DNA of 64,000 nt from Ptychodera flava (lineage: Eukaryota; Hemichordata; Enteropneusta; Ptychoderidae). The DNA lies in NCBI RefSeq assembly GCF_041260155.1, contig NC_091932.1, positions 7,189,001 through 7,253,000 of the forward strand. Reading direction: 5' to 3'. The notes below the pieces were generated by a model. That model did no database searches. It was not told where the DNA came from and worked only from the letters and a program-made list of their open reading frames with translations. A program made the position numbers and the translations under genes. This document shows, piece by piece, positions 22,050 to 36,200 of the stretch (its first letter is position 1; each line of letters opens with the position of its first letter).

Positions 22050-23560
22050 AACTGCTCTTCCACTTTGGTTTCTAATTATCTGTTTGTTTTCCCTGAGTTT
22101 CTGTTATATTGACAGTGATGTTTTCAAGTGGTGTTTTTGCTTCACTGTGAGAATTGACTTAACTCTATGGTGATTGACATAACTTGATATGCTGACTCAT
22201 TGGTGTCAAACATTGATCGATCTGCGGTTTTGACTTAATTCTGTTTTATCTTGCCTTCACACAAATAATATGTGTCTTTGGTTTCTTCTCAGAGTACCAC
22301 TTTGTGTTTGCTTTATCAGCTTGTAGTACTCTGCAGCTGGCTGGAGTTTTCCATCCATTTTCTCCATCCAATTTCACTTGGACTTTGTCTCCTGCTAACA
22401 ACTCTGGTAGGCTTTGAGTTCCATACCTTTTGTTGAATGCCTGCTCATATGGATACCTTTTACCTTTTGATGTGCATGCAGCTCAGAAAAATTCCATGTC
22501 AGGTTGCCTTTGCTCTAGTTTTGCTGCTATTGTAGGCAGTGTGGTACAAATTTGGTGTAGGTGCTATCATCAGTTGACATGGACTCATGCCCGTTGCTGC
22601 TATTTGAGTTGCTTGGTAGCTCATTAATGCAAGAAACATACATGTATCATCTTGCTTTGGGCTTTTCTTAGTGATGTGTACTCCTTTTTCTGCCTCTGTG
22701 TTGGATTGCAGGTATAAATGTGTAGATCAAAATCCATACTTTCTGCTTTAACTCTTTGAAATCTTCTGATGTAACCATGGACTATTTATTGTCAGAACAT
22801 TTCTTCTGGGATTCCCCATCTGCTGAACAGAATTTGCAGTATCCCAATTACTTGTTCACTGGTAGTACTCACAATTGCTTGCAGCATTGCTTGGATTGTC
22901 GATCAAGGGCCTAGAGTGTGTGGCCAAAGGCAAACCTCAGTAGTAGTGTATCATAGTGTGTAACCAAAGGCTGAACCTCGGTAGTAGTGTATAAAGCATT
23001 GAAGATTTGACACAACGACTCGGCAAGAAGTCCAAAACCAACACAATAAAACATCTGCCCTCAAAAAAGTTACATTTGACATGCAGTTGAAAATATCTTC
23101 AAAAGTTCAAATCTTTACTCTGGTGTGGTTGAGTGATACATGCCAAATCTAGGCGAATATTCACTATCAGGCTATTCTACACATTCATGGCTGTCCAACA
23201 TGGGTATCAGGGGTCAAGCACATGTACAAAGGATTATGGGAGTGAAAGTACATGTACAACATTGTACTCATGTACATAGTGCTCATTAAATTTCTTCAGG
23301 GCTTTCCCATAGCCATCTGCATCTGCACCTGCATCCAATTTGTAACGTGAGGATATTTTCTCTACTTCTGCTCCCATATGATAGATAAGAGAATTTACCT
23401 GGATTTCTCCGTCTTCTTTGTTGAGCTTTGTTACAAGCAGGTATCTTGCAAAATGGTGCTTCCATTCTTGCCACTCGGGGGGCTTGAAGCTGAAGACTTG
23501 ATATTTGTTTGTGCTGCCACCTTGGTCTTTCTTTGCTCTTGGTACTCAGTAGCTCACCGC
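22050..23560 (-). mobile_element. Ty3/Gypsy LTR-element fossil
   Basis: On the minus strand a gag-like part lies at about 23290-23560, integrase-core-like sequence at about 22700-22900 and an integrase C-terminal-like part at about 22250-22450. The parts are in the order expected for a Gypsy element. Protease and reverse transcriptase are not recognised and no LTR pair was found. It is broken in many places and looks old. Confidence 0.6.
22905..23010. repeat. Two-copy tandem duplication, ~56 bp
   Basis: GAGTGTGTGGCCAAAGGC...CTCAGTAGTAGTGTAT is repeated once with small changes. It is a local duplication without coding content. Confidence 0.6.
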
Positions 23561-23660
23561 TACCACCATGTCATGAAATACGACAAGGCCGTACATGGTT
23601 CTCTGTGTGTTTATTGCAAGCTCTATGAAAGCTATTTACACAACTTAATTGACCATTAAT

Positions 23661-26600
23661 TAATTACTGACATGTCTGCCACTGTCTCTGTTATCTTATG
23701 TACGGTAACATCTGATACTGATTAGCAGTGTAGCCATAGAAACTCTAAGCAACTCAAGACAATAATATTAATAATAATGGTAATATTTGTTTGACTATAT
23801 ATAGTCAATATTCTACAAAGACAACCATACCATTCTTACCACTGATGAATTTTAAACTGATACTACCATAAATAATAGCAAAGCTAGTGTTTGTTGGAAA
23901 CAATTGCAGAATAATGACTATGAGTTCAGGTGTTGGCATATCCCAAGCTGTGAAACTGAAACTAAACCTTATCATATTCAAAAAAGCAAATTATGTTCAT
24001 AAAAGCAAATCATGCACAATATTGCCACATGTTACATGTACTTTGCCCTATGCATAATTCAACTCTGTACAGATGTCCTTATAGAAACTTCACTAGCTAT
24101 CATAATATAAGTTGAACCAAGTTGAGGGACTATAGTTGAACCAAAGAACTGTCAATCCAAGTGTACTCTGCCCAGCATGCCCCAGCCAGATTGCCACTCG
24201 CAGCATACACTAGTTTCCAGTGTGCTTAACCACAGATATGAGAAATATATAATAGTTGCAGAAAAAAAATGAAGATGTTCTTTTCCCTAACTTGCAATGG
24301 CCATAAATCATATTAATGGCCTTTTATAATAGAATACAGAGGTGCCAAAACCTCTTCTGGTCATGGTAGAAGTTTAGTTACTTTGTAATTCAAATCCCAG
24401 TTATCATCTGAACATCAAATATTAAAATATTGGTTCATCCTAACAACACCTTATGGTTGTGCATGAGCCAACACCCAAGACTATTTAATACCAATTTGCA
24501 TGCTGAATCAACACCTAAATAGCTAGGGTTCATTGGGTAAAATGTATCAGGCAGCTTTCACCATGTATAGTCATCATAATTGGCATGCACATGGCAATCA
24601 ATTGCTACAGTGTTGGAATACATATTTGCACTTCTTTGTATGCAAAAATTATTTTTGAGGATGACACATGTATATCCAATATTCCAGGTAATTTACAACT
24701 TGGTTCCTCAAAGGTTTTTGTAACTGCACTTGGCACTAGTATAGATACTGTAGATTATCATAACATGATCAGCTGAAAGATGCACTGTTATTGGTCAATG
24801 AAACAGGCATTACTTCCCAATATGTATGTATGTACCACCCAATGGGGTGGGTTTTTCAGAACTTTGTCTAAAATGGTATTAATTCCACTGTAAACCAGGG
24901 CTAAAAATGGGGTTGATTTGTGAGAGCCAATTTGTAAAATACAAGATAGAATCTCAACCATTCATGTCTGTCTTGACGGTGATATGAGCTGCACTCAATG
25001 ATCAGTATCTTTCTCTATATGGAAGGAGTACCTTGAAGACCCCTGCAGCCAAAGTAAATGTTGATTTGATTTTAAAACACCATTACTGCACTGATTGGTC
25101 AGAATGCCATATCAGGAATACCTTTGGCCAATAGAAAACATCCAAACAAAGTGGCTGTACTACTAGTATTGATCATGGCAGCTTGCCACTGCCATATATG
25201 ATCTTATTCTGCTTTAATGACAAACAGCTTGACTTCTAATGGTTCAGAATTTAAAAAACACCAGTCAGACTGTAACTGGTGATACCTGATATTTTTCAGA
25301 AGCTGTGCCAAATTTATTTGCGTGACAGACACGTTCTTTCACCCAAATTTTTAGTATTTCCACAAATGTTTTAAACAAATCATGACTTGGCCATCAACAT
25401 CATGTCATAAATGCAGTAGGCTTTGCCGGCGTCCCAGTCTTGCAAATGCTTGGTTTTCAGACCATAATGTTCTGCAAATTTTGATGCCATGACTTTTGAC
25501 CTGGGTCGTAGAGGTCATAGAGGTCCAAAATGGGGTCCTAAAGTAATGAGATTTAGATATTAGGTCTAAAATGGGCCTGTTTTTTTGTGTGCGGCCACAC
25601 AAGCCTACCACTTCTCAAAACAAGTACTGCCCTCAAGAGGTCAGGTCATGCACAGTTATGCACATAGTGCCTTCCGAGGTCATGGGATTTTGTTATTATA
25701 GCTTGCATTGCATTCATCAAACCGTGTTTTACATCATACTCAGAGCTGGGACTTGTGTTTAACATTTTTTCAAAAACATTTTTTTTAATATTTAATGAAG
25801 GACAACTGCAAGGTGCCATTTCTAAGATAATTATCAACCATCACATCGGGCCATGAGAAGTCTTACAGTACCTGAAATGCTGAGGAAGACAGAGTGAATA
25901 TCAGCAACAAACATCCTTTAAATTACATCCAAGTGAGTCGTCTTTTCTCCAATTTTATTCCTATTTCTACTTTGCATCATGAAATCAAGTGATCTCAGCT
26001 GCTTTGATTAGATTATTGATAGTTTCTCTTATCATGAGGTGTCCATTAGCATTTACCTCGCATGCATGACATTCAAGAACTTAGGTCAGGAAAAATTTTA
26101 AGATGATAAAATTTCATAAACATTATGAAACTTACACATTTGAAAAGTTTCTGGTTGAAAAACAGTCTGTGTTTGTTTTTGTCTGACTGCAGTAATATAG
26201 CATTCATCATTGTACTTGTAAAATTAATGAGCGTATTTTTCTGACTGGTACAACAAGACAACTCGCTGTTCCTTTTCCTTATCAGCCCAAATATTGTAGG
26301 TAGAACATTTTTATCTGTGATCTAACAACATGTTGTTGACAATGTCTGTATTTTCAGAATAAAAATGTTGATTGGCCATGTAGTTCACCAAGACAAAGTC
26401 AGACATGACTCAAACTTGACATGATCAAGAGAATGGTAGACATTATGGATGAAGATCAACACAACACCATTTGAAGAAAAAACCTACAGTTGGTGAGCGC
26501 CTGTTTTGAAGTGACTGATTCAAGTATGTTATGGCCAAGGGTGAACAGAAACTCTGACTGTGTGCTGTGTGCACACACATGTGTGCTCTTTCACTTCAGG

Positions 26601-28249
26601 GTCAACACATCCTCCAAAAAGAGAACTACCGATACGTCAGTGTGTTCTGTTTTTTGTTGATAGTTGAAGATTCCAGTAAGTTATTGACATTAATGTAAAT
26701 ATTAAAGATCATAAATCAGTACAGAAAAAAAAGAAATGGAAAAGGGAACAAATAAGAGGTGGCCAAGTTGATTGGAGGGGGGGGGGCTGGAGGATATGAG
26801 TATGGCAACAATTTTTTCACCCACCCTAGCAGCACTTTTTTCACAGAGGTTTCTTCAAAGCAATTTTTTCAAAATCCAAAATTACTCAATTCACAATCTT
26901 GTGAGATCAAGCTGTTTTCAACATTTAATTATGTGGAAATATCCAATCTTCACACATGTACATCACTGGACATATATCCAACTTATGTAACCTTTCCAAT
27001 GTTACTGTCTGATGTCTATTTTTCATTAATTTTTTTGTCATTTTCTTTAGTTTTGTTTTAAAACAATCTCTGCAGCCGCTTGCCTGGTTGCTTTGAAAAT
27101 TGGTTTAGAAGTAGACAGCAATCTTCTCTTTCAGTTTTGTTTAAATCATTGCAAAATTAGTCATCTTGGTCAAAATAAAAAATTCTCAGAATCTGCTCAT
27201 GCTCTTTCATTAAAATCATGTTTTATTGGGGTTTTATGAAGTTTTAAAATTATAGTCAAATGATCAGTATCATACATTTTCAGCAATTTTTATCATTTTA
27301 GTCAACATTTTATTCTTAGACACCACTGTTTTAATTTATATCTAACGGGTAGACATCACTGGACTGTTAGAAAAGTGTTTCACAGAGATATACATTCTTA
27401 TTTAATAGTAGTTAAAAATTTTCAGATAAAACATTTGTAAAATTGTTGAGTGTAACACAGTTACTTGTTCATTTATTCTTTGATACTTTTTTATGAATGA
27501 TTTATTTAAATACAACAATATATATTATTTGTTTTGATTCTATCAGGAAGTTTACAAATTACATTTCCAGTCAATGTTTAAAGTACACCATTGAGGCAAT
27601 GTCAACAAATGTGACTGAAGACGCGAATTAAAATCAATTACACAACCAATAAATATCACAAATCATACATATTTACTGAGATATGAATGACAGATTCTTT
27701 TCTTCATCATGAAATATCTGATCAGATGGCATACAACATGACATTGACATTCACCTGTTGTTTTGTTTTCTAGTAAAATTTGAGACAAAATGTTAAACTT
27801 TAATAGAAAACCGTCGTGAACAGACGTGTTCACACACAGCTCCTGCAGTCTGTGACTTTGTGGATAGTTTTGACAATACTACATTGTAATCATCATATGC
27901 GGCACTGCGAAGATTGTGGGAGTACCCAATTCAAGGGGTTACCATATGCAACGCTGACTTAGATTTGTATCCTGCTTGCAACAAAAAACAATTTCATGTT
28001 GATCAATGTTTGGATGCGGAGGTGTCACCAAACAATGGCAGCGACAAAACGTGTGCTGCCTTTGTTATAGAGTGGCTTGGACAGACATTGTGTGTTGTGG
28101 AGTTCCACTTATCAATATGCTACTAACGAGAAAAATTACAAGATGCTATTGCCAACATCCAGGCTATCACTGCCAGTCCTGGTTCAAGACTTTCTTTCAT
28201 CCGAACACTTTATGTGTGCCAGCAGTAAAGTTTCCACTTTGCTCAGTAT
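23661..28249. other. Unassigned AT-rich sequence
   Basis: No exon with good borders and family likeness was recognised. A block at about 23665-23760 resembles 21765-21850 (ATCTGATACTGATTAGCAG), indicating an interspersed repeat. A poly-G run lies at 26774-26785. Confidence 0.5.
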
Positions 28250-28513
28250 GTGCTTCATTTGTTCATATGTAGTTTGCCCCGCAAAATTTTGAACACTATT
28301 CTAGATCGTATCACCAAAGATAAAAATGGTGACATTATTGACAAAAATAACTATCATCCTATTGCTCTTTGTACTGTTGCTTCCAAAATTCTCAAGTTAG
28401 TAATATTGTGTCATATTGAATCATATCGGGGGACGACAGATCACCAGTTTGGTTTCAAATCAGGTCACTCCACTGATATGTGTGTTTTTATTTTGAAGGA
28501 AATCATTCATTAT
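28250..28513 (+). mobile_element. LINE reverse transcriptase fragment, 5' part
   Basis: The open frame includes NNYHPIALCTVASKILKLVI, then HQFGFKSGHSTDMCVFILKE and IIHY. These are the early RT motifs (NYRPIxL; FGFxxGxST) of LINE ORF2. The reading is cut at 28513 by a Helitron-like insertion and resumes at 30296. The 5' end of the LINE is missing. Confidence 0.8.
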
Positions 28514-30295
28514 TAGTCCCCATGGACACCTTCCGGGGGGACTTATAGGTTTGGTCATGTCCGTCCATCCGTCCGTCCGTCCGTCCGTCCGTTCACGCAG
28601 ATATCTCAGACATGCCTGGAGCGATTTCATTAAAACTTGGTACAAGGATTACTTCATATGTCATACAGATGCACGTCAATTTGTTTTGTGATACGATCCA
28701 ATATGGCCGCCAGACGGCCATTTTGTTACGATTTTTTCATGTACAGAGCCATAACTCAGGCATGTTTCAACCCATTTTATTCAAAGTTGGTACAAGGACA
28801 TTGACCAATGCCATACATATGCACATTGATTTGTTTTGTGATACAATCCAATATGGCTGCCGGCGGCCATTTTGTCACAATTTTTTCATGTACAGAGCCA
28901 TAACTCAGGCATATCTCAACCGATTTTATTCAAAGTTGGTACAAGGATATTGACCAATGTCACACATATGCACATTGATTTGTTTTGTGATACAATCCAA
29001 TATGGCTGCCAGACGGCCATTTTGTTACGATTTTTTCATGTACAGCGCCATAACTCAGACATGTTTCAACTGATTTTATTCAAAGTTGGTACAAGAACAT
29101 TGACCAATGTCATAGATATGCATGTCAATTTGTTTTGTGATATAATCCAATATGGCTGCTGTGCGGCCATTTTGTTACGATTTTTTCGTGTACAGAGCCA
29201 TAATTCAGGAATATCTCAACTGATTTTATTCAAAGTTGGTACAAGGACATTGACCAATGTCATACATATGCACATTGATTTGTTTTGTGATATGATCTAA
29301 TATGGCCGCATGTGGCCATTTCTTACGATTTTCCATGTCCTGAACCATAACTCAGACATGTATCAAGCAAATTTATTCAAAGTTGGTACAAGGACATTGA
29401 CTTATACGTACTTTGATTTGTTTCTCGATATGGTTCGATATGGCCACATGGTTGTAATTTTGTTATTGTTTTTTTCGTGTCGAGAGCCATAACTCTGGCA
29501 AGTCTCAACTGATTTTATTCAAAGTTTGTACCTGGACATTGACTTATGTCATACATATACGTATTGATTTTTTAGACAGTAAGATCAAATATCGCTGCGT
29601 GGCGGCAATTTTGTTACGATTTTCTCATGTACTGAGCCATAACTCAGACATATTTCCACCAGTATCATTCAAAGTTGGTACAAGGACATTGGCCTATTTC
29701 ATACATATACTCGTCAATTTGTTTCACGTCATGTAGCAGTATCATGTCAATTATTGAAGTTTCATAATTAGGCTGATATGTCAAGAAATACTGCATCAAA
29801 TTTCATGAAACTCTGTACAGATGTTAACCTCACATTGCTTTAACAGTGAAAAAAAGACATTTATCAGTGTCATTTTAATTAATTTGTAATTGCATATGTA
29901 ATGAACTTTCCTAATTAGAGTGATATATCCACAAATACAACGTCAAATTTGATGAAACTTGATACAGATGTTGATCTCATAGTGTTGTAAATACTGCATT
30001 TAACTTTATGAAATATGGTACCGGTGATAATCTATTAGTGTTAGGATAGTATGAAAAAATGTTTTGCAACATCCTGTCAACTAATTCCCAGTTGACTCAT
30101 TTAATGACCTTTAGGATAGTGGCCTATGTTGGTTTTATGTTTTCATCACCATGGAACTCATTCTTGGCCATTGAGTGCCATCTGTATCAAAGTATTTTTA
30201 TCACAGACCTAATGAAGAGGTCTCTATCCTCTCTGAGGACCTGTAATCAAAGTACCCATTAACAAGTGGGGACTGTGTCATCAACGATGACTTGT
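28514..30295 (+). mobile_element. Helitron2/Helentron-like element, copy B (inside LINE)
   Basis: The structure matches copy A: TAGTCCCCATGG start, GGTTTGGTCATGTC and (GTCC)n at 28560-28590, ~150-bp array, single-copy tail, GTGGGGACT, hairpin GTCATCAACGATGAC and final TTGT. It is 1782 bp long. The host LINE frame reads ...CAT TAT before it, and removing it yields TAT|TAC with the frame continuing YRCYGSNVFITFMDASKAFD. This shows insertion between T and T with no target duplication and no loss. It is about one array unit shorter than copy A. Confidence 0.85.
28600..29735 (+). repeat. 150-bp tandem array inside copy B
   Basis: There are seven to eight units of 149-151 bp, homologous in order to those of copy A. 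The same diverged units are near the 3' side, such as those with CATGTCCTGAACCATAACTC and CATGTCGAGAGCCAT. Confidence 0.9.
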
Positions 30296-31335
30296 TACAG
30301 ATGTTATGGCAGTAATGTATTTATTACCTTTATGGATGCCTCTAAGGCTTTTGATAGAGTTAACCATTGGACACTTTTCTAAAAGTTAATTCAAATTCAT
30401 AGTTAGATTCCTTGTATGTTGGTCTATAACTCAATTCATTGCTATTTGTTGGGGTGCTCGCACATCCAATAGTTTTGCTGTAACAAATGGTGTCAAGCAA
30501 GGTTGTATTCTGTCACCCAAGGTTTTGTAATATTTATATGGACGACTTGAGTGTACTCTTAACAAATTTGAATACAGGCTGCAATGTCAGTGGTGTTTTT
30601 GTAAGTCTCGATATCTGCTTAATTAGTCCTTCTGCAAAAGGTACACAGAAATTGATAGATGTTTGCACTTGCTATGGTGGTATACATGATATCATTTTTA
30701 ATAGCAAAAAGACTAACTGCATATGTATTTTTTTCAAATCATGGTAGGATTTGTAAAATCTCTTCTGTGTATCTCAGCGGTGTTAAATAAGATGTTGTTT
30801 CTAAGAAAAAATACCTTGTCATTTGTCTTATCTGATCACTTTAGAGATGATGATGACATCGAGCGATGTCAGATGAGATATTTTTACAACTCAGCAAATA
30901 TGTTGATGTGAAATTTCTGTAAGTGTACGTGTTCTATTTAAAGCCCATTGTTACCAGCTATATGGAGGACCACTGGAGTAATTACTCAGTGGCTGTTATG
31001 CGTAAATTGAAAGTTGCATACAACAATGTTGCACGACTCTTATTGGGGTATGAAAAACAGAGTAGTGCGTGTTCAATGTTAGTATCAATAACTTTGACGC
31101 TCTAATGCATGAGCAGATTTATGGTTTGATTCAGCAACTTTTGAACAGTAGTAATACAATACAATTGTACATATATGTGACTTACTATACTTTAAATCTG
31201 ATATAGTTTCTTTTTGTTTGACTGATTGTCTTTCTCTTCAACCAATATGTAAGAGAACAATTAATTCTTCAAAGAGTCTGTAACAACCTTTCACAACATT
31301 TATATGGACTTTTAAGTCCGAAATAAAGTTCATAA
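30296..31335 (+). mobile_element. LINE fragment, 3' part of split copy
   Basis: It continues the RT after the Helitron-like insertion: FITFMDASKAFDRVNHW, then VKQGCILSP-like bases, YMDD-like IYMDDLSVLL at about 30535-30565, and C-terminal pieces such as NNVARLLLGYEKQS. Several frameshifts and stops break it, so it is dead. The 3' end has GGACTTTTAAGTCCGAAATAAAG near 31308-31330 and an A-rich tail. The clade is uncertain. Confidence 0.75.
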
Positions 31336-31839
31336 TAATAAGAATACTTATATTAATAAAATGTTACCAATTTGTAATGTGATTTATTTGTTTATTGATT
31401 TCAATCCCTTTTGTAGACTTGACAAACATTCTCACATTTATTCTAACACTTCATCACATTTATAACAGTGCAGTTGGGGAGTGCAGTAGCGGAATACAAG
31501 TATTCATCTATGTATGGTCACTCTGTATGCACAGTCACTCCACACAGGGTGACCGTGATTCATCCTACTGAGAAGAGGTTTCTGCTTCTATAGATATGCC
31601 ACCCTAGGCGGCAGCTCCAAAGACAATATAATTCTTGTTCATAAATGCCACCATAGGTGACTGCTCCGGAGACCACTGAATGCTGGTCTACCACCCAAGA
31701 CTGCATCATGGTAATTTTTTTTGCAATTTTATTCCTTCCATTCTGCAGAGACAATTGTTTCCAGCATTTGGCCGGCAACAATTATTTTTGAAACTCCTCC
31801 AGCCCCCCCCTCAAAAATCAAGTATACCACCCCTAAGCA

Positions 31840-31995
31840 TACATACATACATTTTGTACATACATACATAAATACATACATACATTTTGTACATACATAA
31901 ATACATACATACATACATACATACATACATACATACACACACACATACATACATACACACACACACACATACATACATACACACATACACACACA
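31840..31995. repeat. (CATA)n and (CA)n microsatellite
   Basis: There are long runs of ACAT/CATA with interspersed CACACA. The Cys/Met/Tyr/Val-rich reverse frame through it is a by-product of the repeat. Confidence 0.95.
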
Positions 31996-32689
31996 GACAA
32001 ACTGTTCCTTGGCTTAAAGTATAGCTTTTACTACCATATACATACTCTTTGGTTCCAATTGTTGTAATATGACTTTTATGTTTCAGACAACTGTGGTACG
32101 CAACATAGTTTATTACAATGGACAGAAATAGAACTTGATACTGATTTCCTAATATAATCCTCTTTTTACCAGGCTCTATAAATCATGTAAAAAATACAAT
32201 TGACATAAAGAGGATTGATATCTTAAATCACAGAATGTTAGTTTGTAGCTGTATTTAATTTGTTTACCATTCGTCCGAAATGCTTTTAAAAACTTACATC
32301 TTCTGTTTCTGACTTGTACGAAGCTGTCTGACCAATGCTCACCATTCTCTTTTCTGATTCCGTGTACACTCCGCCATAATACTCTAGATTTTGAATATTG
32401 TCTCCTACGGCCCTTTAATAAAATAAAAGACCCTTCTTAAATTTTACATTAACAATGGTGTGATGATTTTAAAAAATAATGGCTTCTGAAATCAAGTTGC
32501 AAGTTTGTCCTGCTTGTGAATTACACGTTTGTTCAGTTGTAATTATACAAAACTGTGACCTGATCAAGTATATCACTATTTTCATTACATTTCATTGTTG
32601 TCCAATTACTCTTGAAATGTTGCTTGTTAGGTACACATCATCATTACGTTTAAGAATTGAATATGTACTTTCTATAATCTATCACATAA

Positions 32690-32937
32690 TGTGGGGGAGG
32701 TGTGTGTACACCTTATAGTTCTCTCGCTTTCCCCAAGAAGCGGGTTCACAGGGAAACTTAGACACGCAGAGACAGACTTTTCATACACTCAAAGTCGTGT
32801 GTTTTATTCGTATAACTAACGTACATGCGCCGCCTAATCATGTGACAGCAAACTGGCGGGAAACTCAGTTACCATGGAAACGCACACCAAATGGTTACAG
32901 TGTTGCAATTTCTCTATAATGGGTTTGCTTTCCGACA
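32690..32937 (-). repeat. BEL/Pao 3' LTR
   Basis: It is 248 bp with TG...CA ends. It is identical by eye to the LTR at 44953-45200. The 5-base duplication CATAA precedes it at 32685-32689. A purine-rich stretch (CCGGAGGA on the minus strand) sits immediately inside, as expected for the polypurine tract. Confidence 0.9.
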
Positions 32938-33220
32938 TCCTCCGGGGCGCCAAATGAACTATTGAATGTTCAACTGTGAAAACTACTAAATCCGATAGCA
33001 GTAACAACTGATATAGAAACAACGAACACTTCAATCACGTGTCACTTGTGAAACGAATCTCGCGATACTTTGTAACATTTTGGAAGTATCAAAGTTCGAA
33101 AGTCAACGATTTGTAAGTCTCGAATCTGAACACGAAATCCAACAAACAAGTCAAATTTTTAAACTTTCAACAAACTCCAATAAACATTATTAACACTAGA
33201 GTGATACTTTCACTGTGTCT

Positions 33221-36200
33221 TTACTCATGATCAGACAGACTCTGTGTCCATTGCTTAATGTTTTCGCGAGCCTTAACTGCGGATTTCCGCGTAGAGCGTC
33301 CTTTCGCATTGGGTACATCAGTGTCCTGCAAGTCCGTTCTGGTATTGTCCTCCACAACATCGGCTGATGTTCTGTCTGATTTGTAGCTTAACTCCAGTGG
33401 GTATAGCTTAGATATAGGGCGTGTTGTGTTACCTTGCTTCGTTCTGATTGTCGCGGAACGTACGAGTCCATCATGTCCGTATTTCAGCTCTTCCACCACA
33501 GCAAGGTTCCAGTTCAGTCTGTGTTTGTCATCGCTATGTACAATCACCACGTCGCCAGTCTTTATGGCGTTTCCGGCTTTCCCTTTCACATAGTGACGTT
33601 CATGGAGGGCAGGTAAGTACTCCGTATACCATCGACGCCAAAAGTGGTTCTTCAGTTTTGCAAGATGTCTTGCGCGGTTTTCCAGATCGCTTCGATACTC
33701 TCTGGTACTCACTGTGAATGTAGGGTCGGTGATTTCACTGTCATCGGTCAGCTCAAGTGGAAGCGTGTTTATGTTACGACCGTAGAGTAACAGTGATGGA
33801 GTCAGTGATACATCATCTCCGACGTAAGTCAGTGGGCGCTCGTTGAGCATGGTTTCCACCTCAGCAACCACAGTAGTAAGTTCATCTAGGGTTATCCGTG
33901 CGCGTCCTAGAACTTTCTTTATGGCTGTTTTGTAAGTCCGATTAACCTCTCCCAGAACCCACCAAACCATGGGGCTCTCTTTGGATGAACAGCCATTCTA
34001 CTCGATTGTTGATCATGTGACGTTGTACCTGTCTGGATTCTACTATCTTGCGTATTTCATCAGCCGCTGACATATACGTGGATGCATTGTCTGAGACGAT
34101 CTTGCTCGGTAATGAATGACGGGCTGAGAAACGTCTGAACGCATTCAGAAATGTTTTCGTAGACAGATCAGTCACAACTTCCAAATGTACGGCACGTGTT
34201 GAGGCACATGTGAATAGGCAGATGTACACTTTATCTTCAGAATTTCTTGCGTCAGAATTTCTTGTAGGAGAAATGACATGTAGCGCTCCTGTGAAATCTA
34301 TGCCAGTCACTGTGAAGGGCGGAGCGTCGCTAACTCGGTACGACTGGAGAGGTGGTGTTATCGGCATTCTGTATGGCTTCCCTGCTATTTTACGGCACTT
34401 GACGCATTTCCGAAGTACAGCTTTCACACTTTCACGTATGCGGGGAATCCAGTAACGTTGTCGAATATTTGTCACGGTCGCCTGCATTCCTGAGTGAAGT
34501 ACTCTGATGTGAGCCTGTTGTATGACAAGTCTTGTGAATGCGTGGTTTCTGGGTAGTAGTATGGGAAATTTCGTCTCCTCGCTGATCGGTGCGTTATGGA
34601 GCCTTCCACCCAGACGAAGTATACCATCTCTGTCTATGAACAACCGTAACTGTCTCACCAGGGGTTCTCTCATGGTCCTGGTTTTCCTTAAGGCAGCGAT
34701 TTCATTGACGTACATTTCGGCTTGAATTCCTGTGATCCATAGGGCTTCTGCATCTCTGATATCTTGCACTGAAATGTTAGAGTTCCCCATGGGAGTCTTG
34801 CTTCCTCTCAATTTTGAAGTAAACTTCAGTACGTATGCGGTGACATGAAGCAGTTTTCGCAGGGAGCTGTAGCGGTTGGCATCAATCAGTTTGTGGATAC
34901 CAAATTCCACGGTCTTGTCAGCTGGGCTTGTGGTTGACATACTGGGCTTGTCTGGTTGATTGATTGCTTCATGTTGCAGTAGCACTTTGCTATCGAAGAT
35001 GTCGCAGATCGGCCAATCGCCATCACTTAACCAATGTGGTCCCTTCCACCATAGGTCTGAGTTTTTCAGTTCACTGGCTGTGATTCCTCTCGTGAGTAAG
35101 TCGGCCGGGTTATCCTTTGTGGGGCAGTATTTTACTTCGAAATCATGCTTTTTGATTTCATTGACTCTATTTTGTACGAAGACTGGTAGCTTCTTGTTTC
35201 CCACAATCCAATGGATAACTGCTTGGTTGTCGATCCATACTGTTGTCTTTGTGAGGGAAAGTGTACCATGCAGAGCATTTGTCACATGGTTTGCGAGTCT
35301 GGTTGCTATGACAGCACCCATCAGTTCTAAGCATGGCAGTGAGATATCCTTCAGGGGCTTTACACGACTCTTGGCCATAACAAGCGACGTTAGTTTACCA
35401 TGCTTTATGTACACTGCAGCACCATAAGCACTCTGACTGGCATCGGAAAACACATGAAGTTCACATTCCTTTTCTTGTGTTAACTCTTTGATGTACTGGC
35501 GGTTGATCTGTATGTCTAGGGCGTCTTTGAGGTTGCTCCGAATTTTGTGCCATTCCAGCTCTAAATGTTCAGGTATTTCTTCGTCCCATCCTCGTTTTTG
35601 TTGCCACAGTTCTTGGATGAGCTTCTTTGCACTCACATGGACTGGCGAAAGGTATCCGAATGGGTCAAAGATACTTGATGTGGTGCGTACTATCTCTCGT
35701 TTTGTGGTAGGGCTGTCCTCATCGAAGTTTTTTCTCCACATATGTTAACTTATCAGACTGTGTTATCCATTTCATACCAAGAGTACTGACTTCACCCTTC
35801 GATTCTGCTATTTCGTCATTCTTTGCAACTTCATTCAGTTTCTCGTCATTTGATACCCATGATCGTAGTCGAAAGCCACCACTGGACATGACAGAGTTTG
35901 CTTCTTCGTAGTATGTCATTGTGTCCTTTGTATCAACAGCACCGCTAACGATATTGTCCACGTACACGTTCTTTGCGATATCTGATGTGACGTGCGATGG
36001 GTTTTCTTCAAGGTGTGTTTTCACAACAGAGTTCAAGATGAATGGTGAACACACTGCACCAAACAGCACCACATTGAAACGGTATGTTTCAAACTGACTC
36101 TCTGGATTGTCAGGATCTGAAATCCACAGGAACTTGGTATAGTCACGATCTTTGTCGGCCAGCTGCACATGAAGAAATGCCTTCTCGATATCACTCGTAA

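Noticed and set aside
31729-31992. Cys/Met/Tyr/Val-rich frame on the minus strand
   Set aside because: Product of the (CATA)n microsatellite.
34960-35427. 155-codon plus-strand frame
   Set aside because: Antisense shadow of the BEL/Pao coding region.
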